From assembly GCF_003364335.1 (NCBI RefSeq), contig NZ_NXLX01000016.1, positions 1-34,739 of the forward strand: 34,739 nucleotides of DNA, read 5' to 3'. This document shows, piece by piece, positions 18,423-27,322 of the stretch (its first letter is position 1; each line of letters opens with the position of its first letter). Position numbers and translations under genes: made by a program. Below the pieces are notes generated by a model. The model ran no database searches, was not told the DNA's origin, and saw nothing but the letters and a program-made list of their open reading frames with translations. The DNA is from Helicobacter anseris. Lineage in GTDB: Bacteria > Campylobacterota > Campylobacteria > Campylobacterales > Helicobacteraceae.

Positions 18423-19781
18423 GTGAAAAAGATATACAGCTCTTTTGCATTATTGGCATTACTTGGGACAAGTGCACAAGCTTTTGATTATAAAGTTGGT
18501 GGTAGCGTAGAATTTTTCTCTAAAGTAGGCTTCAATCAAAAACAAATTGATGTAGCAAATAGTATCTATCCAACAGATACTTGGGGTTCTATCGTAGGTA
18601 GTGCTTATATTGATATGGATTTTCTAACTCAAGAGCAAAAAGATTTAGGCAATAGCCTTACTGGTGGTTTTGGCATTATGGCTGGCGGTCTTGTTTTTGA
18701 TAACACAAAAGATGCAAGTGGGAATCCTAACTATAAGACGGCTTTCTTTGGTAGTGCAAATGGTGTAGGGAATTCTGTTGTTGCACAAGAGTATATTACA
18801 ACCAATTTTGTTATTTACAATGCCTATCTTGATTATGTGAAAAAAACTAACGACCATAGAGTTGAGATTAAAGTAGGACGCTACAATAGCAAGGCTCAAT
18901 TTATGAGTGGCTCTACTCAAGGTTTTGAAATTGATTATCAATACAAAGGGTTAAATCTCTGGTGGTTTAGTTCTTATGGTAGAGGTTTTGGATATTCACA
19001 ATGGATGTATGATTTCTATGCACCAAAACAACATGGTAATGCGAACTATGGTATTCACGCCTTTAAACCATCTTATACATTTGATTCTGGTTTTTATATC
19101 TCACCTTTTGTATATTTCTCACCAGATTTTTATGTAGCTCCGATGCTTGAGCTTGGATTTGATTCTAATCCAAACTTTAATCAAGAAGGTTTCAGATCGC
19201 AAACCACTATCTTCTTTATGGCACCATACCATCTAGAAAATGCACAAAATGATTATCGATATCAATTTGTAGCAGGAAAAAATGGACAAACTCTTGCTAT
19301 CAAGCAAAGATTTGATTACAACAATTTTAACTTTGGTGCAGGATGGTATCAAAACTTTGGTAATGCAAATGCACATATAGGAACCTATGGAAATGCTATG
19401 GTAGGACCTTGGGATTTCTGGACAAATACAGTTTATGACTTTGGTGCTCTTAGCAATGCAGTTACTAAAGATGCTAAAACAGGATATATCTTTGTTGGTG
19501 CAAGTCATGGTAAATTTAGCTGGGATATCTTAGGCAGAATGACTTTTTCAACTAGAGGTGATGAACAAGCAATTCCACTAAATCTTACATATAACTTTAC
19601 TCAAAATTGTAAGATATGGCTGAAACTAGAATGGCAAAATGTTACATTACATAAAGGTTATGTCATCAATGATGGAACAAGCATCAATCCAGATGATACT
19701 AAATGGCAAAGCTATCAAACAAAAAAATCTGTTAGCTCTGATAGAAGCCATGCGATGATAAATATCTCTTATAGCTTCTAA
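18423..19781 (+). CDS. Hof-family outer membrane beta-barrel protein
   Basis: The 452-residue protein has a clean signal peptide (MKKIYSSFALLALLGTSAQA, cleavage after residue 20). It has alternating aromatic strands throughout and a C-terminal ISYSF ending in Phe, as BAM-folded barrels do. The GNSLTGGFGIMAGG segment and the position beside pyrB point to the Helicobacter Hof family, possibly the HofB equivalent; these are porin-like proteins with distant similarity to OprD-type channels. The start is GTG with AAGGA 6 nt upstream; the ATG two bases earlier is followed by a stop. The substrate is unknown. Transcription ends at a strong hairpin just past the stop. Confidence 0.82.
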   Translation: MKKIYSSFALLALLGTSAQAFDYKVGGSVEFFSKVGFNQKQIDVANSIYPTDTWGSIVGSAYIDMDFLTQEQKDLGNSLTGGFGIMAGGLVFDNTKDASGNPNYKTAFFGSANGVGNSVVAQEYITTNFVIYNAYLDYVKKTNDHRVEIKVGRYNSKAQFMSGSTQGFEIDYQYKGLNLWWFSSYGRGFGYSQWMYDFYAPKQHGNANYGIHAFKPSYTFDSGFYISPFVYFSPDFYVAPMLELGFDSNPNFNQEGFRSQTTIFFMAPYHLENAQNDYRYQFVAGKNGQTLAIKQRFDYNNFNFGAGWYQNFGNANAHIGTYGNAMVGPWDFWTNTVYDFGALSNAVTKDAKTGYIFVGASHGKFSWDILGRMTFSTRGDEQAIPLNLTYNFTQNCKIWLKLEWQNVTLHKGYVINDGTSINPDDTKWQSYQTKKSVSSDRSHAMINISYSF

Positions 19782-19783
19782 AA

Positions 19784-19808
19784 ATATTCCTGCTAAAAGC
19801 AGGAATAT
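19784..19808. terminator. Hairpin terminator between convergent genes
   Basis: ATATTCCTGCT (19784-19794), loop AAA, AGCAGGAATAT (19798-19808) is a perfect 11 bp stem. Read on the minus strand it is followed by a short T run, so it can end the rpmE-to-20650/19833 operon. On the plus strand it lies 2 bp after the hof stop and can end that transcript too. Confidence 0.75.
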
Positions 19809-19813
19809 CTCAT

Positions 19814-19825
19814 CCCCCCCCCCCC
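19814..19825. repeat. C12 homopolymer next to a T9 tract, 3' of convergent genes
   Basis: Twelve C followed by nine T lie between the terminator hairpin and the stop of the minus-strand gene (TAA at 19835-19833). The tract is outside both reading frames: on the minus strand it follows the stop by 7 nt. It is as long as the phase-variation tracts near 3.1 kb but could act only on the 3' untranslated region. Confidence 0.8.
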
Positions 19826-19832
19826 TTTTTTT

Positions 19833-20666
19833 TTATTCCTCTTCATCAAAACTATGAAATTCTACCCTAATACCACTCTTTAAAATTGTCGAACTTCTTG
19901 TATCTGAAATCAAAATAAATCTTACATCTTTTAAAACATTAAATGCAATATTATTGATATTTGTCTTTTTATTTAAAATATCTACAATGTGCAAGTTCCT
20001 ATCAAAAAAAACAATTTTTGGTTTCCATTCTGCACTATTGGAGATAATATTCATATTGCCTCCAATATCAGAAATCTGAAGCCAATATTCTCCACTAACT
20101 TCTTTTAAATCCAAGCTATCGCCTAATTCTATATTTCTAGCATTTGCAAGTCTTGAATCAAACAATGTAACACTATATCCCCAGGCTTGATCATTTATCT
20201 TTTGCACATCATTAAAGATATATCCTCTTTTATTCATCTCTTCTAAAATAATTAAGGGGTCTATCATATACTCACTAGTAAAGCCAAAAATAATACTTGA
20301 TCTCCCCTCATCATACTCTGCTTTTTTTACCTCAAAATATGAATACCCCATAGAAGCCAAAACACTATTTACAGTCCTTAATAAAAAAATAGGGCTAGTT
20401 TGTGAAGAAAAAATAATATTAACTTCTTTAGGATTATTGAATTTTAAATTTAACAATCCATTGCTCTTTAAAGTTTCTAATATTTTTTTATTATCAATAA
20501 TGCCATCTTGAAAAAAAGCTTGCCGATTAAAAAAAATCTTATCAATAAAATTTTTATTTATTCTATAAGTATCCTCATTTATAAAATTCTTTATTTTATC
20601 ATCAAGGAAATCACCCCAACAAATCCCAATAAAAAATAAGATAAAAAAACTAATCTTCTTGCACAT
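19833..20666 (-). CDS. Exported protein of unknown function
   Basis: The 277-residue protein has an N-terminal signal peptide (MCKKISFFILFFIGICWG) and no further membrane segment, so it is probably periplasmic or surface-associated. The body has short alternating beta strands (for example KEVNIIFSSQT, FILISDTRS) but no domain I can name. Its start lies 17 bp inside the preceding gene, indicating coupling with that membrane protein. It is last in the rpmE operon. A protein pair in this position next to rpmE-rsmI occurs in Campylobacter as I recall it. A secretin-like or pilus-associated role is possible but unsupported. Confidence 0.7.
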   Translation of the reverse strand: MCKKISFFILFFIGICWGDFLDDKIKNFINEDTYRINKNFIDKIFFNRQAFFQDGIIDNKKILETLKSNGLLNLKFNNPKEVNIIFSSQTSPIFLLRTVNSVLASMGYSYFEVKKAEYDEGRSSIIFGFTSEYMIDPLIILEEMNKRGYIFNDVQKINDQAWGYSVTLFDSRLANARNIELGDSLDLKEVSGEYWLQISDIGGNMNIISNSAEWKPKIVFFDRNLHIVDILNKKTNINNIAFNVLKDVRFILISDTRSSTILKSGIRVEFHSFDEEE

Positions 20667-21678
20667 GCTCTTCTTGCGTTTCTATAGAATCTGTTTTATT
20701 ATTTTGCAAGTCTTGCTGTGTCTCCTCCTGCATATCATTATTATTTGATACTTCTTGTTGATTATCCTCATCTTGTGTCATAACTGCTTCTTGATTTGCA
20801 TTTGTATTTGATACAGGTTCCTTTTTTTCTACTCCTAAGAGTTTTAAGTATTCTGTATAACGAATATATTTTAAGAAATTATTTTCTGTAACAAATCTAA
20901 TAGGATCTCCTCCATCATATTTTTGTAATTTATTTTTGTATTTTAAATCAAATCCCTTATGTCCAAATATAACGACAGATTTCTGCGATGGTATTTTTAG
21001 CAAATAAGGATCTCTAATGGTTCGATCTTGCTTTTGCTTCGTCTCTAAATTCAATATTTGAAACCAAAGTTCTCCTTTTGGTATGATTAAAACCTCTCCA
21101 TCCTTTACTTCAATCTCATTGCTAGCAATAATTTTATCAATATCAATGCTACTATTTTTCTTCTCCTCTATAGAAGTATTTTGATCTGTAGTAGTAATAT
21201 TGTTGTAAATACCTTGATTTTTTACCCCATCATCAGCTTCAAATGGTTTTTCCACAATGCTATATTCCCCGCTGCTACTATCAGAGAACGTATAAAGCTT
21301 TAATAATATAAAAACCACAATCACGCAGCAAACACCAAAAGTAACAACAATAATTTGCTTTAATGCGCTGCTAGAAATACTTTTTTTAAAATTATCATAC
21401 TTTTGTTTTTGTGTATCTAGCTCCAACTCTCTAATCTTATAAGTATCATTAGTCATTGCTTCTTGATGCTCTAAACGATATGCATCATATTCTTCTAGCC
21501 ATTGGCTAAGATCTACATCATATTCTCTTTCTAGAATTGGCAAAAAACCTACTATCCACACTCTTTGAATCTTATCAAATCGTTTTTGGAGAATATTATC
21601 AATCACACCTATGGAAATTCTTGTTTCTGTGTTAATTTTCTTTATCCCTATTTGTCTAAGCTTTTCTAAAGCATCCAT
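20650..21678 (-). CDS. Single-pass membrane protein with a RodZ-like layout, unknown function
   Basis: This 342-residue protein has a helical cytoplasmic N-terminus (residues 1-100, starting MDALEKLRQIGIKKINTETRI). One membrane helix follows (about 107-128), then a mostly beta periplasmic part and an acidic Gln/Glu/Asn-rich tail (about 285-342). The order resembles cytoskeletal protein RodZ, and residues 1-65 could be a helix-turn-helix-like fold, but I see no clear RodZ signature. It follows the TrmH-family gene by 2 nt and overlaps the next, exported protein by 17 bp. These two probably form an envelope pair. Confidence 0.68.
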   Translation of the reverse strand: MDALEKLRQIGIKKINTETRISIGVIDNILQKRFDKIQRVWIVGFLPILEREYDVDLSQWLEEYDAYRLEHQEAMTNDTYKIRELELDTQKQKYDNFKKSISSSALKQIIVVTFGVCCVIVVFILLKLYTFSDSSSGEYSIVEKPFEADDGVKNQGIYNNITTTDQNTSIEEKKNSSIDIDKIIASNEIEVKDGEVLIIPKGELWFQILNLETKQKQDRTIRDPYLLKIPSQKSVVIFGHKGFDLKYKNKLQKYDGGDPIRFVTENNFLKYIRYTEYLKLLGVEKKEPVSNTNANQEAVMTQDEDNQQEVSNNNDMQEETQQDLQNNKTDSIETQEEHVQED

Positions 21679-21680
21679 AT

Positions 21681-22355
21681 CTACATCCTATGCATTAAAA
21701 TACCTGCTGCAACAGCAACATTTAAAGAGTTAAAGCTATTGTGCATTCTAATTGATAATATTGTATCAAGTTTTGACAAGATTTTACCACCCAAACCACT
21801 ACCCTCACTACCTAAAAATAAAGCATATTTATCAGCTATATTACATTGAGAGATATCCTTACCAGACATATCTGCACCATACAAGAAAAATTTTTCATTT
21901 CTTAACTCATTGATAACATCTAAAGGATTTTCAAAAATACAAAAAGGTACTTGCAAAATTGCACCCACACTACTACGCAAAACCCCCTCAATAGAAAAAC
22001 TCTTAATACCGCTTAATACAATAGCCTCAATCCCCAAGCAATAAGCACTTCTAAAAATACTGCCAATATTACCGGTATCTGTAATTCCACACAATACAAG
22101 AATTTTTCTCATTGATTTTATTTCTTTAAAACTACTCTGCTCTAAAGAGGCAATCTTTAAAAAAAATCCTTGATGATTACCTCCTTTTGCCAAACTCTGT
22201 GCTTTTTTATTGTCCAACCTAATAATAGGTTTGCTGAGCTTTGAAAATTTAGAAAAAAGCTTTTTGTCTATTTCTTTTGAAAAATAAATCTCTTCAATTA
22301 AATGTGGCGCATACTCTAAAATATAACAGACACTTTGCTTACCAAAAACAATCAT
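21681..22355 (-). CDS. TrmH/SpoU-family RNA 2'-O-methyltransferase
   Basis: The 224-residue SPOUT methyltransferase carries all three family motifs: motif 1 NIGSIFR (96-102, with the conserved Asn and Arg), motif 2 LGSEGSGL (181-188) and motif 3 SLNVAVAAGI (210-219) of the C-terminal trefoil knot. It methylates a ribose in rRNA or tRNA; the target cannot be told from sequence. The N-terminal 80 residues fit a short L30e-like substrate-binding domain. The gene is separated from rsmI by one base (TAGTATG) and from the downstream membrane protein by two. Confidence 0.88.
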   Translation of the reverse strand: MIVFGKQSVCYILEYAPHLIEEIYFSKEIDKKLFSKFSKLSKPIIRLDNKKAQSLAKGGNHQGFFLKIASLEQSSFKEIKSMRKILVLCGITDTGNIGSIFRSAYCLGIEAIVLSGIKSFSIEGVLRSSVGAILQVPFCIFENPLDVINELRNEKFFLYGADMSGKDISQCNIADKYALFLGSEGSGLGGKILSKLDTILSIRMHNSFNSLNVAVAAGILMHRM

Positions 22356-22356
22356 A

Positions 22357-23211
22357 CTATACTCTTTTTATCAATGTTTCATAGATGCTCTTAACATCCT
22401 GATGACTTATTTTTGCTAATAATTTGGCTTTAATTTTTGGAGGTAAATCCATATTTTCTATATCACCAAAGGATAGATTCTTATGCTCGCTTTGTAAAGT
22501 AGGGGTTAAAACCAAAACCCACTCGCCTTGTAAATTTTCATCTCTTAAAAGTTTTGTCATTTCACCAGCACATGCCTGAAAATATTTTTGATTTTTTTTA
22601 GTCATCTCTTTAATTGCAAAAACCCCACATTGAGAATCTACAAATGCCACATCTTCCAAAGAATCCAAAATCCGATGGGGGCTTTCATAAAAAATAATAC
22701 TTATTTTTTTATCAACACTCCCTTGAGCAACAAAAAAATCTTGCAAACATTTTCGTCTATCTTGTTGCTTGTGTGGTAAAAATCCCCCAAAAACAAAACC
22801 ATCATCAATATTTCCACTCATACAATAAGCCAATACACAAGCATTACTACCAGGCAAAATATCATAAGCTATGGCATTTTCTTGTGCATATGACACCAAA
22901 GAGGCTCCTGGGTCACTTACACATGGCATACCTGCATCACTTAAAAATACAACATTTTGCATAAAAAAATCCCTTTGATGAGATTTTAAAAATTCTTGAT
23001 GATTATGAGAATGAAAAGAATAGAATTCCTTTTTTTCAAAAATTTTTGGGAAATTATTAGAAATGATGAGTTTTTTTTGGAGGAGTGTAATAAGCTTTTT
23101 AGTTACTCTTGTATCTTCGCACAAAACTACCTGACTATCTGCCAATACCTCAAGCATCCTAAGACTTACATCTCCAAGATTCCCTATAGGTGTTGGCAGT
23201 AAGGTAATCAC
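22357..23211 (-). CDS. rsmI: 16S rRNA (cytidine1402-2'-O)-methyltransferase
   Basis: The 284-residue protein is a tetrapyrrole-methylase-fold enzyme that methylates C1402 in the ribosomal P site. Visible motifs are LLPTPIGNLGDVSLR (residues 4-18), CEDTRVTKKL, LSDAGMPCVSDPGASLV, ILPGSNACVLAY and FVFGGFLPHK. It starts 3 bp after rpmE and ends one base before the TrmH-family gene, so rpmE-rsmI-trmH form a translation-related operon. Confidence 0.93.
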   Translation of the reverse strand: MITLLPTPIGNLGDVSLRMLEVLADSQVVLCEDTRVTKKLITLLQKKLIISNNFPKIFEKKEFYSFHSHNHQEFLKSHQRDFFMQNVVFLSDAGMPCVSDPGASLVSYAQENAIAYDILPGSNACVLAYCMSGNIDDGFVFGGFLPHKQQDRRKCLQDFFVAQGSVDKKISIIFYESPHRILDSLEDVAFVDSQCGVFAIKEMTKKNQKYFQACAGEMTKLLRDENLQGEWVLVLTPTLQSEHKNLSFGDIENMDLPPKIKAKLLAKISHQDVKSIYETLIKRV

Positions 23212-23214
23212 GAA

Positions 23215-23418
23215 TTATTTCATATTATATTTTTGCTTAAATCTTTCAACCCTACCTGTAGCATCAGCAATTTTGTCACTACCTGTATAAAAAGGATGAC
23301 AAAAGCTTGAAATATCAACTCTTAATTCACTTTTTGTGCTCATAACTTCGATTTCCTTACCACTTGTTACACAAGTTACTTTGCAAGGAACATATTGAGG
23401 ATGGATACCTTTTTTCAT
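23215..23418 (-). CDS. rpmE: 50S ribosomal protein L31
   Basis: The 67-residue protein begins MKKGIHPQY and contains the HPFYTG motif and a basic tail, as in type-A L31. Of the four cysteines usual in zinc-binding L31 (16, 18, 37, 40), only Cys16 and Cys40 remain. Thr18 and Ser37 replace the other two, and Cys12 is extra. It is therefore probably zinc-independent or only weakly zinc-binding. It heads the minus-strand operon with its own promoter. Confidence 0.95.
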   Translation of the reverse strand: MKKGIHPQYVPCKVTCVTSGKEIEVMSTKSELRVDISSFCHPFYTGSDKIADATGRVERFKQKYNMK

Positions 23419-23453
23419 TGCTTTACCTTTTTTAAAAATTAAAAATAATTAAG

Positions 23454-23459
23454 ATTATA
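23454..23459 (-). promoter_or_regulatory. Predicted -10 element of the rpmE operon
   Basis: A perfect TATAAT on the minus strand lies 35 bp upstream of the rpmE ATG, in an AT-rich stretch just after the end of the upstream transglutaminase-like gene. Transcription would start near 23447. Confidence 0.5.
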
Positions 23460-23488
23460 TAATATTTTTGCTTTATTTTTCTTAAAAA

Positions 23489-24772
23489 CTAGGGAATAAA
23501 GCGAATCTTTTGTTTTACTTCTGTATGTGTTTTTGCTATTGGAATATCATAGGTTTCATACATCACCAATGGCTGATAACCTATATAAAAAAATATGTGA
23601 GAAATTGGCAATTTACCTCCAAAAAGTCCCCATGTAGTATCAATAGGCTTCCATTCATTATCCACAAAAACAAGATTCCAAGCATGATACTCAAAATCTC
23701 TTTTTTTGGGATTAAACCCTACTCCTGTAACAAATACACTTGGAATCCCTAATGATTGCATCAAATCATTATAAAGCTGTGCATAATGCTCACACACTCC
23801 ATTCTTTACCGATAAAATTTGCTCACTACTCATATGCTTGCTTACAAATTTTTCATTATATTTCATCGTATTTGACACCCATTGCGCCATAGCAATATAT
23901 GCGGGCTTATCAGGATATTTTTGCAAAATATTCTTTGCAAGATTTTTTAATTTGATATTTTCTTCTTTTGGTAAAAAATCCTTTGGATTTATCTTTTTAT
24001 AAAACTGATTATCAAGAGTATTTGCAATTTGTGCATTCATTTGAATAATAAAATCTTGCGCCCTAGCATTCCTAAAAATAAAAGAAGTATTATTTTGCTT
24101 TTGAAGAACTTGTGCTTTTTTGCCATCTATATCAAAGGTAAGTTTTTTTATTTTTATATCACTATCTTTAAAATATTTTGGAATAAACACATTAAGATTA
24201 TCAATCTTGCCCGCACTATAAACATAATTTGTTATAGAAATATCCCAACTTGCTTCCTTAATGCTCAACCAAAAATAATCACTAAAACCATTTTTAACCC
24301 TACCCTCCCAAACAAACATATCCTTCTTTTGTTGAAATAAAGCATTCTTTGAAATCACTTCCCAATCTTTTGGTATTTCTACTTGTATTTTTGCATCAAA
24401 ACTACCTGTAAGTTTAGGAATGTAAATATGCTGAACTTGCAAAAATTGCTGATTATTCAAAGTCTTGTATTGTATTTTAATTTCAAGCTTTTCATCCTTT
24501 TTGACATCAAAAATACTGAAAAACACGCGATTATTTTTTAAATAAACCTTATAAAACTTATCCTTTACACTAAACAAAATAGGCAATATTTCAAAATCTT
24601 CGCTAATAGGATAACTAAAATGAAGTTTCTTTACATCTTCTTTGGTGTTTAATATAAGAGTATTTTGAACTTTTTTTTCCTTTTGTAAAATCACAATCTT
24701 AGAATCAAATTTTTCCACACTATAACCAAATATAAGGTTACATAATAACAACACTAATAAGAAAAATCTCAT
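23489..24772 (-). CDS. Exported transglutaminase-like cysteine protease/peptidase
   Basis: The 427-residue protein has a signal peptide (MRFFLLVLLLCNLIFG), a beta-rich middle and a C-terminal transglutaminase-like domain with a full catalytic triad: Cys327 in NGVCEHYA, His363 in EYHAWNLV and Asp378 in PIDTTWG. Bacterial relatives act as proteases or peptidases more often than as cross-linkers. The start overlaps the yejF stop by 4 nt, so it is made with the YejEF peptide importer and may process peptides in the periplasm before uptake. That link is inference from operon structure. Confidence 0.8.
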   Translation of the reverse strand: MRFFLLVLLLCNLIFGYSVEKFDSKIVILQKEKKVQNTLILNTKEDVKKLHFSYPISEDFEILPILFSVKDKFYKVYLKNNRVFFSIFDVKKDEKLEIKIQYKTLNNQQFLQVQHIYIPKLTGSFDAKIQVEIPKDWEVISKNALFQQKKDMFVWEGRVKNGFSDYFWLSIKEASWDISITNYVYSAGKIDNLNVFIPKYFKDSDIKIKKLTFDIDGKKAQVLQKQNNTSFIFRNARAQDFIIQMNAQIANTLDNQFYKKINPKDFLPKEENIKLKNLAKNILQKYPDKPAYIAMAQWVSNTMKYNEKFVSKHMSSEQILSVKNGVCEHYAQLYNDLMQSLGIPSVFVTGVGFNPKKRDFEYHAWNLVFVDNEWKPIDTTWGLFGGKLPISHIFFYIGYQPLVMYETYDIPIAKTHTEVKQKIRFIP

Positions 24773-26277
24773 ATTCTCATATCCACAAGCTTTCTAATCT
24801 CAGGCATACCAGAGGTAAAAAAATCATTCTTTTGCAAACAACATAGGATTTTTTTAGAATCTATAAGCATCACACGATCACAAATAGCCTCCACAACATC
24901 CAAATCGTGAGTAACAAAAATATAACTCATCTCATAATATTTCTGCAAAGATAATAAAAGCTCCAAGACAACCTTTTGAGTATTTTTATCTAATGCTGAA
25001 GTAGGTTCATCTAAAATTAAAATCTTAGGCTTAACTAACAATGCTCTTGCTATTGCTATTCTTTGATTTTGCCCTCCACTAAGCTCATGAGGATAAGAAT
25101 CTAAAATACTTTTATGCAAACCTACTTGATCTAAAATTTGCTCAATCTCCAAACTCGTATCACCAAAGACTTTAGCCTCATTTAAAGTTTTTTTGATTTT
25201 CCATCTTGGATTAAGAGAGGCAAAAGGATTTTGCAACACTATTTGAATATTTTGATAAAAGTTTTTGTGATTATACTGGTAGGAAAAATCAAGTTCTCCA
25301 TAAGTTTTTAAAAGCTTCATAATTCCTAAAATCAAGCTAGTTTTTCCACTTCCAGATTCTCCTACAATGCCCAAAATTTCATTTTTAAAAAGCCAAAAAT
25401 TACAAGGCAATACCAAATCGTATCTTTTATTTTTAAAAAAAGTTTTTTTATCTACATAAACCCCAAAATCTTGTGCTTGCAATACCTTCTCTTCTTTAGG
25501 TAATAAAATCTTTCTTGGCAATTTTAATGCTGCTATGAGCTCTTGTGTATATTGGTGTTTTGGATGACTAAAAATATCTTGCACCAACCCCCTCTCTACC
25601 ATTTTTCCCTTTTGCATTACATAGATTCTTTCTACATAAAGTCGCACAATATTCAAATCATGGCTAATAAAAATAACACTAATTTGATGTTTTTTGCACT
25701 CTGAAAATAAAAAATCTAAAATTTGTTTTTGAATATTGCTATCCAAAGCAGTAGTGGGCTCATCACAAATTAAAACTTTTGGATTTTTCAAAATATTTTG
25801 TAATATCAAGATTCTTTGACATTGCCCCCCACTAAGCTCATGAGGATAAGAATCTAACAATCTCAAGGGAAGATTTGCAGACAAAAAAGACTGCTCTATT
25901 CTTTCTTGAATTTGTTTTTTTGATAAATTGGGAAAACTTAAAAGCAAAGTCTCTATGATTTGCTTTTTAACTTTATGCAAAGGATTTAAAGCATTAAGTG
26001 GATTTTGCGGAATATAGCCAAAAAAATCCTTTCGTTTTTGACAAAAAAAAGCCTCATTTTCATATTGAGTATCTTTATCTTCAATCAAATACTTTCCAGA
26101 AAAAATTTCACAACCAAGATGTTGATTTAATCCAAGCAAGGTATTTGCAAGCAAACTTTTACCACTCCCAGATTCTCCTACAATTCCAACGCGCTCTCCT
26201 TCTTTTAGATTAAAATCAATATCTAATAACCTAAACCCCTCTTGAAAACCTACACTCAATCCCTTAAGCTCAATCAT
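24769..26277 (-). CDS. yejF: Peptide/microcin C-type ABC importer, double ATPase subunit
   Basis: This 502-residue protein is a fusion of two ABC ATPase domains, as in YejF. Domain 1 has Walker A GESGSGKS (34-41), signature LSGGQ (148-152) and Walker B LICDEP (169-174). Domain 2 has Walker A GESGSGKT (306-313), signature LSGGQ (399-403) and ILDEP (421-425). Each domain has an H-loop (SHD, THD). It energises import of oligopeptides and, in E. coli, of microcin C. It overlaps yejE and the transglutaminase-like gene by 4 nt on either side. The length is slightly under the usual 525-535. Confidence 0.88.
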   Translation of the reverse strand: MIELKGLSVGFQEGFRLLDIDFNLKEGERVGIVGESGSGKSLLANTLLGLNQHLGCEIFSGKYLIEDKDTQYENEAFFCQKRKDFFGYIPQNPLNALNPLHKVKKQIIETLLLSFPNLSKKQIQERIEQSFLSANLPLRLLDSYPHELSGGQCQRILILQNILKNPKVLICDEPTTALDSNIQKQILDFLFSECKKHQISVIFISHDLNIVRLYVERIYVMQKGKMVERGLVQDIFSHPKHQYTQELIAALKLPRKILLPKEEKVLQAQDFGVYVDKKTFFKNKRYDLVLPCNFWLFKNEILGIVGESGSGKTSLILGIMKLLKTYGELDFSYQYNHKNFYQNIQIVLQNPFASLNPRWKIKKTLNEAKVFGDTSLEIEQILDQVGLHKSILDSYPHELSGGQNQRIAIARALLVKPKILILDEPTSALDKNTQKVVLELLLSLQKYYEMSYIFVTHDLDVVEAICDRVMLIDSKKILCCLQKNDFFTSGMPEIRKLVDMRI

Positions 26278-27314
26278 TTCTTTTTAATCCTATAATGATT
26301 TTTAGGATTTATAGCATCTCGTATGCCTTCCCCAATAAATACCAATATTGATAGCAATAAAGCTATAGCAAAAAAAGCTATAATGGAGAGATGTGGTGTG
26401 CTAAGATTATTCTTACCTTGTTGCAACAATTCTCCCAAAGAAGCACTACCTACAGGCATACCAAAACCCAAAAAATCTAAACTCATCAAGGTTGCAATAC
26501 TACCTGTTATAATAAATGGAATATAAGTTAGTGTAGCCACCATAGCATTTGGCAAAAGATGCTTAAAAATAATTGTAATATCACTTGCTCCAAGTGTCTT
26601 TGCAATCTTAATATAATCCATATTTCTTCCTCGCAAAAATTCTGCCCTCACTACACCAACAATACCCATCCAACTAAAAAGTAATACAATGCCCAAAATC
26701 CACCAAAAATTCGGATCTACAAAACTTGAAAGTATCATCATCAAAAACAACAAAGGAATCCCGCTCCAAATCTCAACAACCCTCTGACCCCATAAATCAA
26801 CTCTCCCTCCATAAAAACCTTGAAAAGCGCCAACACTCACACCAATAATCACACTAAAAAAACAAAGACAAATACCAAACCATAGCGAGATTCTATAAGC
26901 ATAAATCAATCGCGCTAATACATCTCTAGCTTGATCATCAGTTCCTAGTATATGCTTTAAAGTAGGTTTTGTTGGTGCTGGTTGTGATAAATCCCAAATA
27001 ATACTATCGTAAGAATAAGGTATCAATGGCCAAACAACAAAAGCTTTTTGCAAACTCTTTTTCATAAAATCACTATGATACCTAGCCTCTGTTTTAAAAA
27101 AACCTCCAAAATCTTTTTCTGCATACTTTTTTATAATAGGAAAATAAATTTTAGAATCCTTATAAATCACAAGAGGTTTATCATTAGCAATAAAAGGCGC
27201 GAAAGTAGAAATAAAAAATAAAAACAATAAGATACAAAATGAATAATAGGCACGCTTATTACTCTTAAAATTTTTCCAAAAAGATGATAAATAGGAGCCT
27301 TTTTTTGCAGTCAT
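26274..27314 (-). CDS. yejE: Peptide/microcin C-type ABC importer permease
   Basis: The 346-residue DppC/OppC-type inner membrane permease has an N-terminal anchor helix (about 24-42) followed by an extracytoplasmic insert with NDKPLVIYKDSKIYFP, a feature of YejE rather than DppC. It then has the conserved LGTDDQARDVLARLIYAYR and a five-helix core containing the EAA-type loop AKTLGASDITIIFKHLLPNA. The partner genes yejA and yejB are not in this window. The likely ribosome binding site (GAGG) lies inside the 3' arm of the hairpin at 27323-27350. Confidence 0.88.
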   Translation of the reverse strand: MTAKKGSYLSSFWKNFKSNKRAYYSFCILLFLFFISTFAPFIANDKPLVIYKDSKIYFPIIKKYAEKDFGGFFKTEARYHSDFMKKSLQKAFVVWPLIPYSYDSIIWDLSQPAPTKPTLKHILGTDDQARDVLARLIYAYRISLWFGICLCFFSVIIGVSVGAFQGFYGGRVDLWGQRVVEIWSGIPLLFLMMILSSFVDPNFWWILGIVLLFSWMGIVGVVRAEFLRGRNMDYIKIAKTLGASDITIIFKHLLPNAMVATLTYIPFIITGSIATLMSLDFLGFGMPVGSASLGELLQQGKNNLSTPHLSIIAFFAIALLLSILVFIGEGIRDAINPKNHYRIKKK

Positions 27315-27322
27315 TTAGCAAG

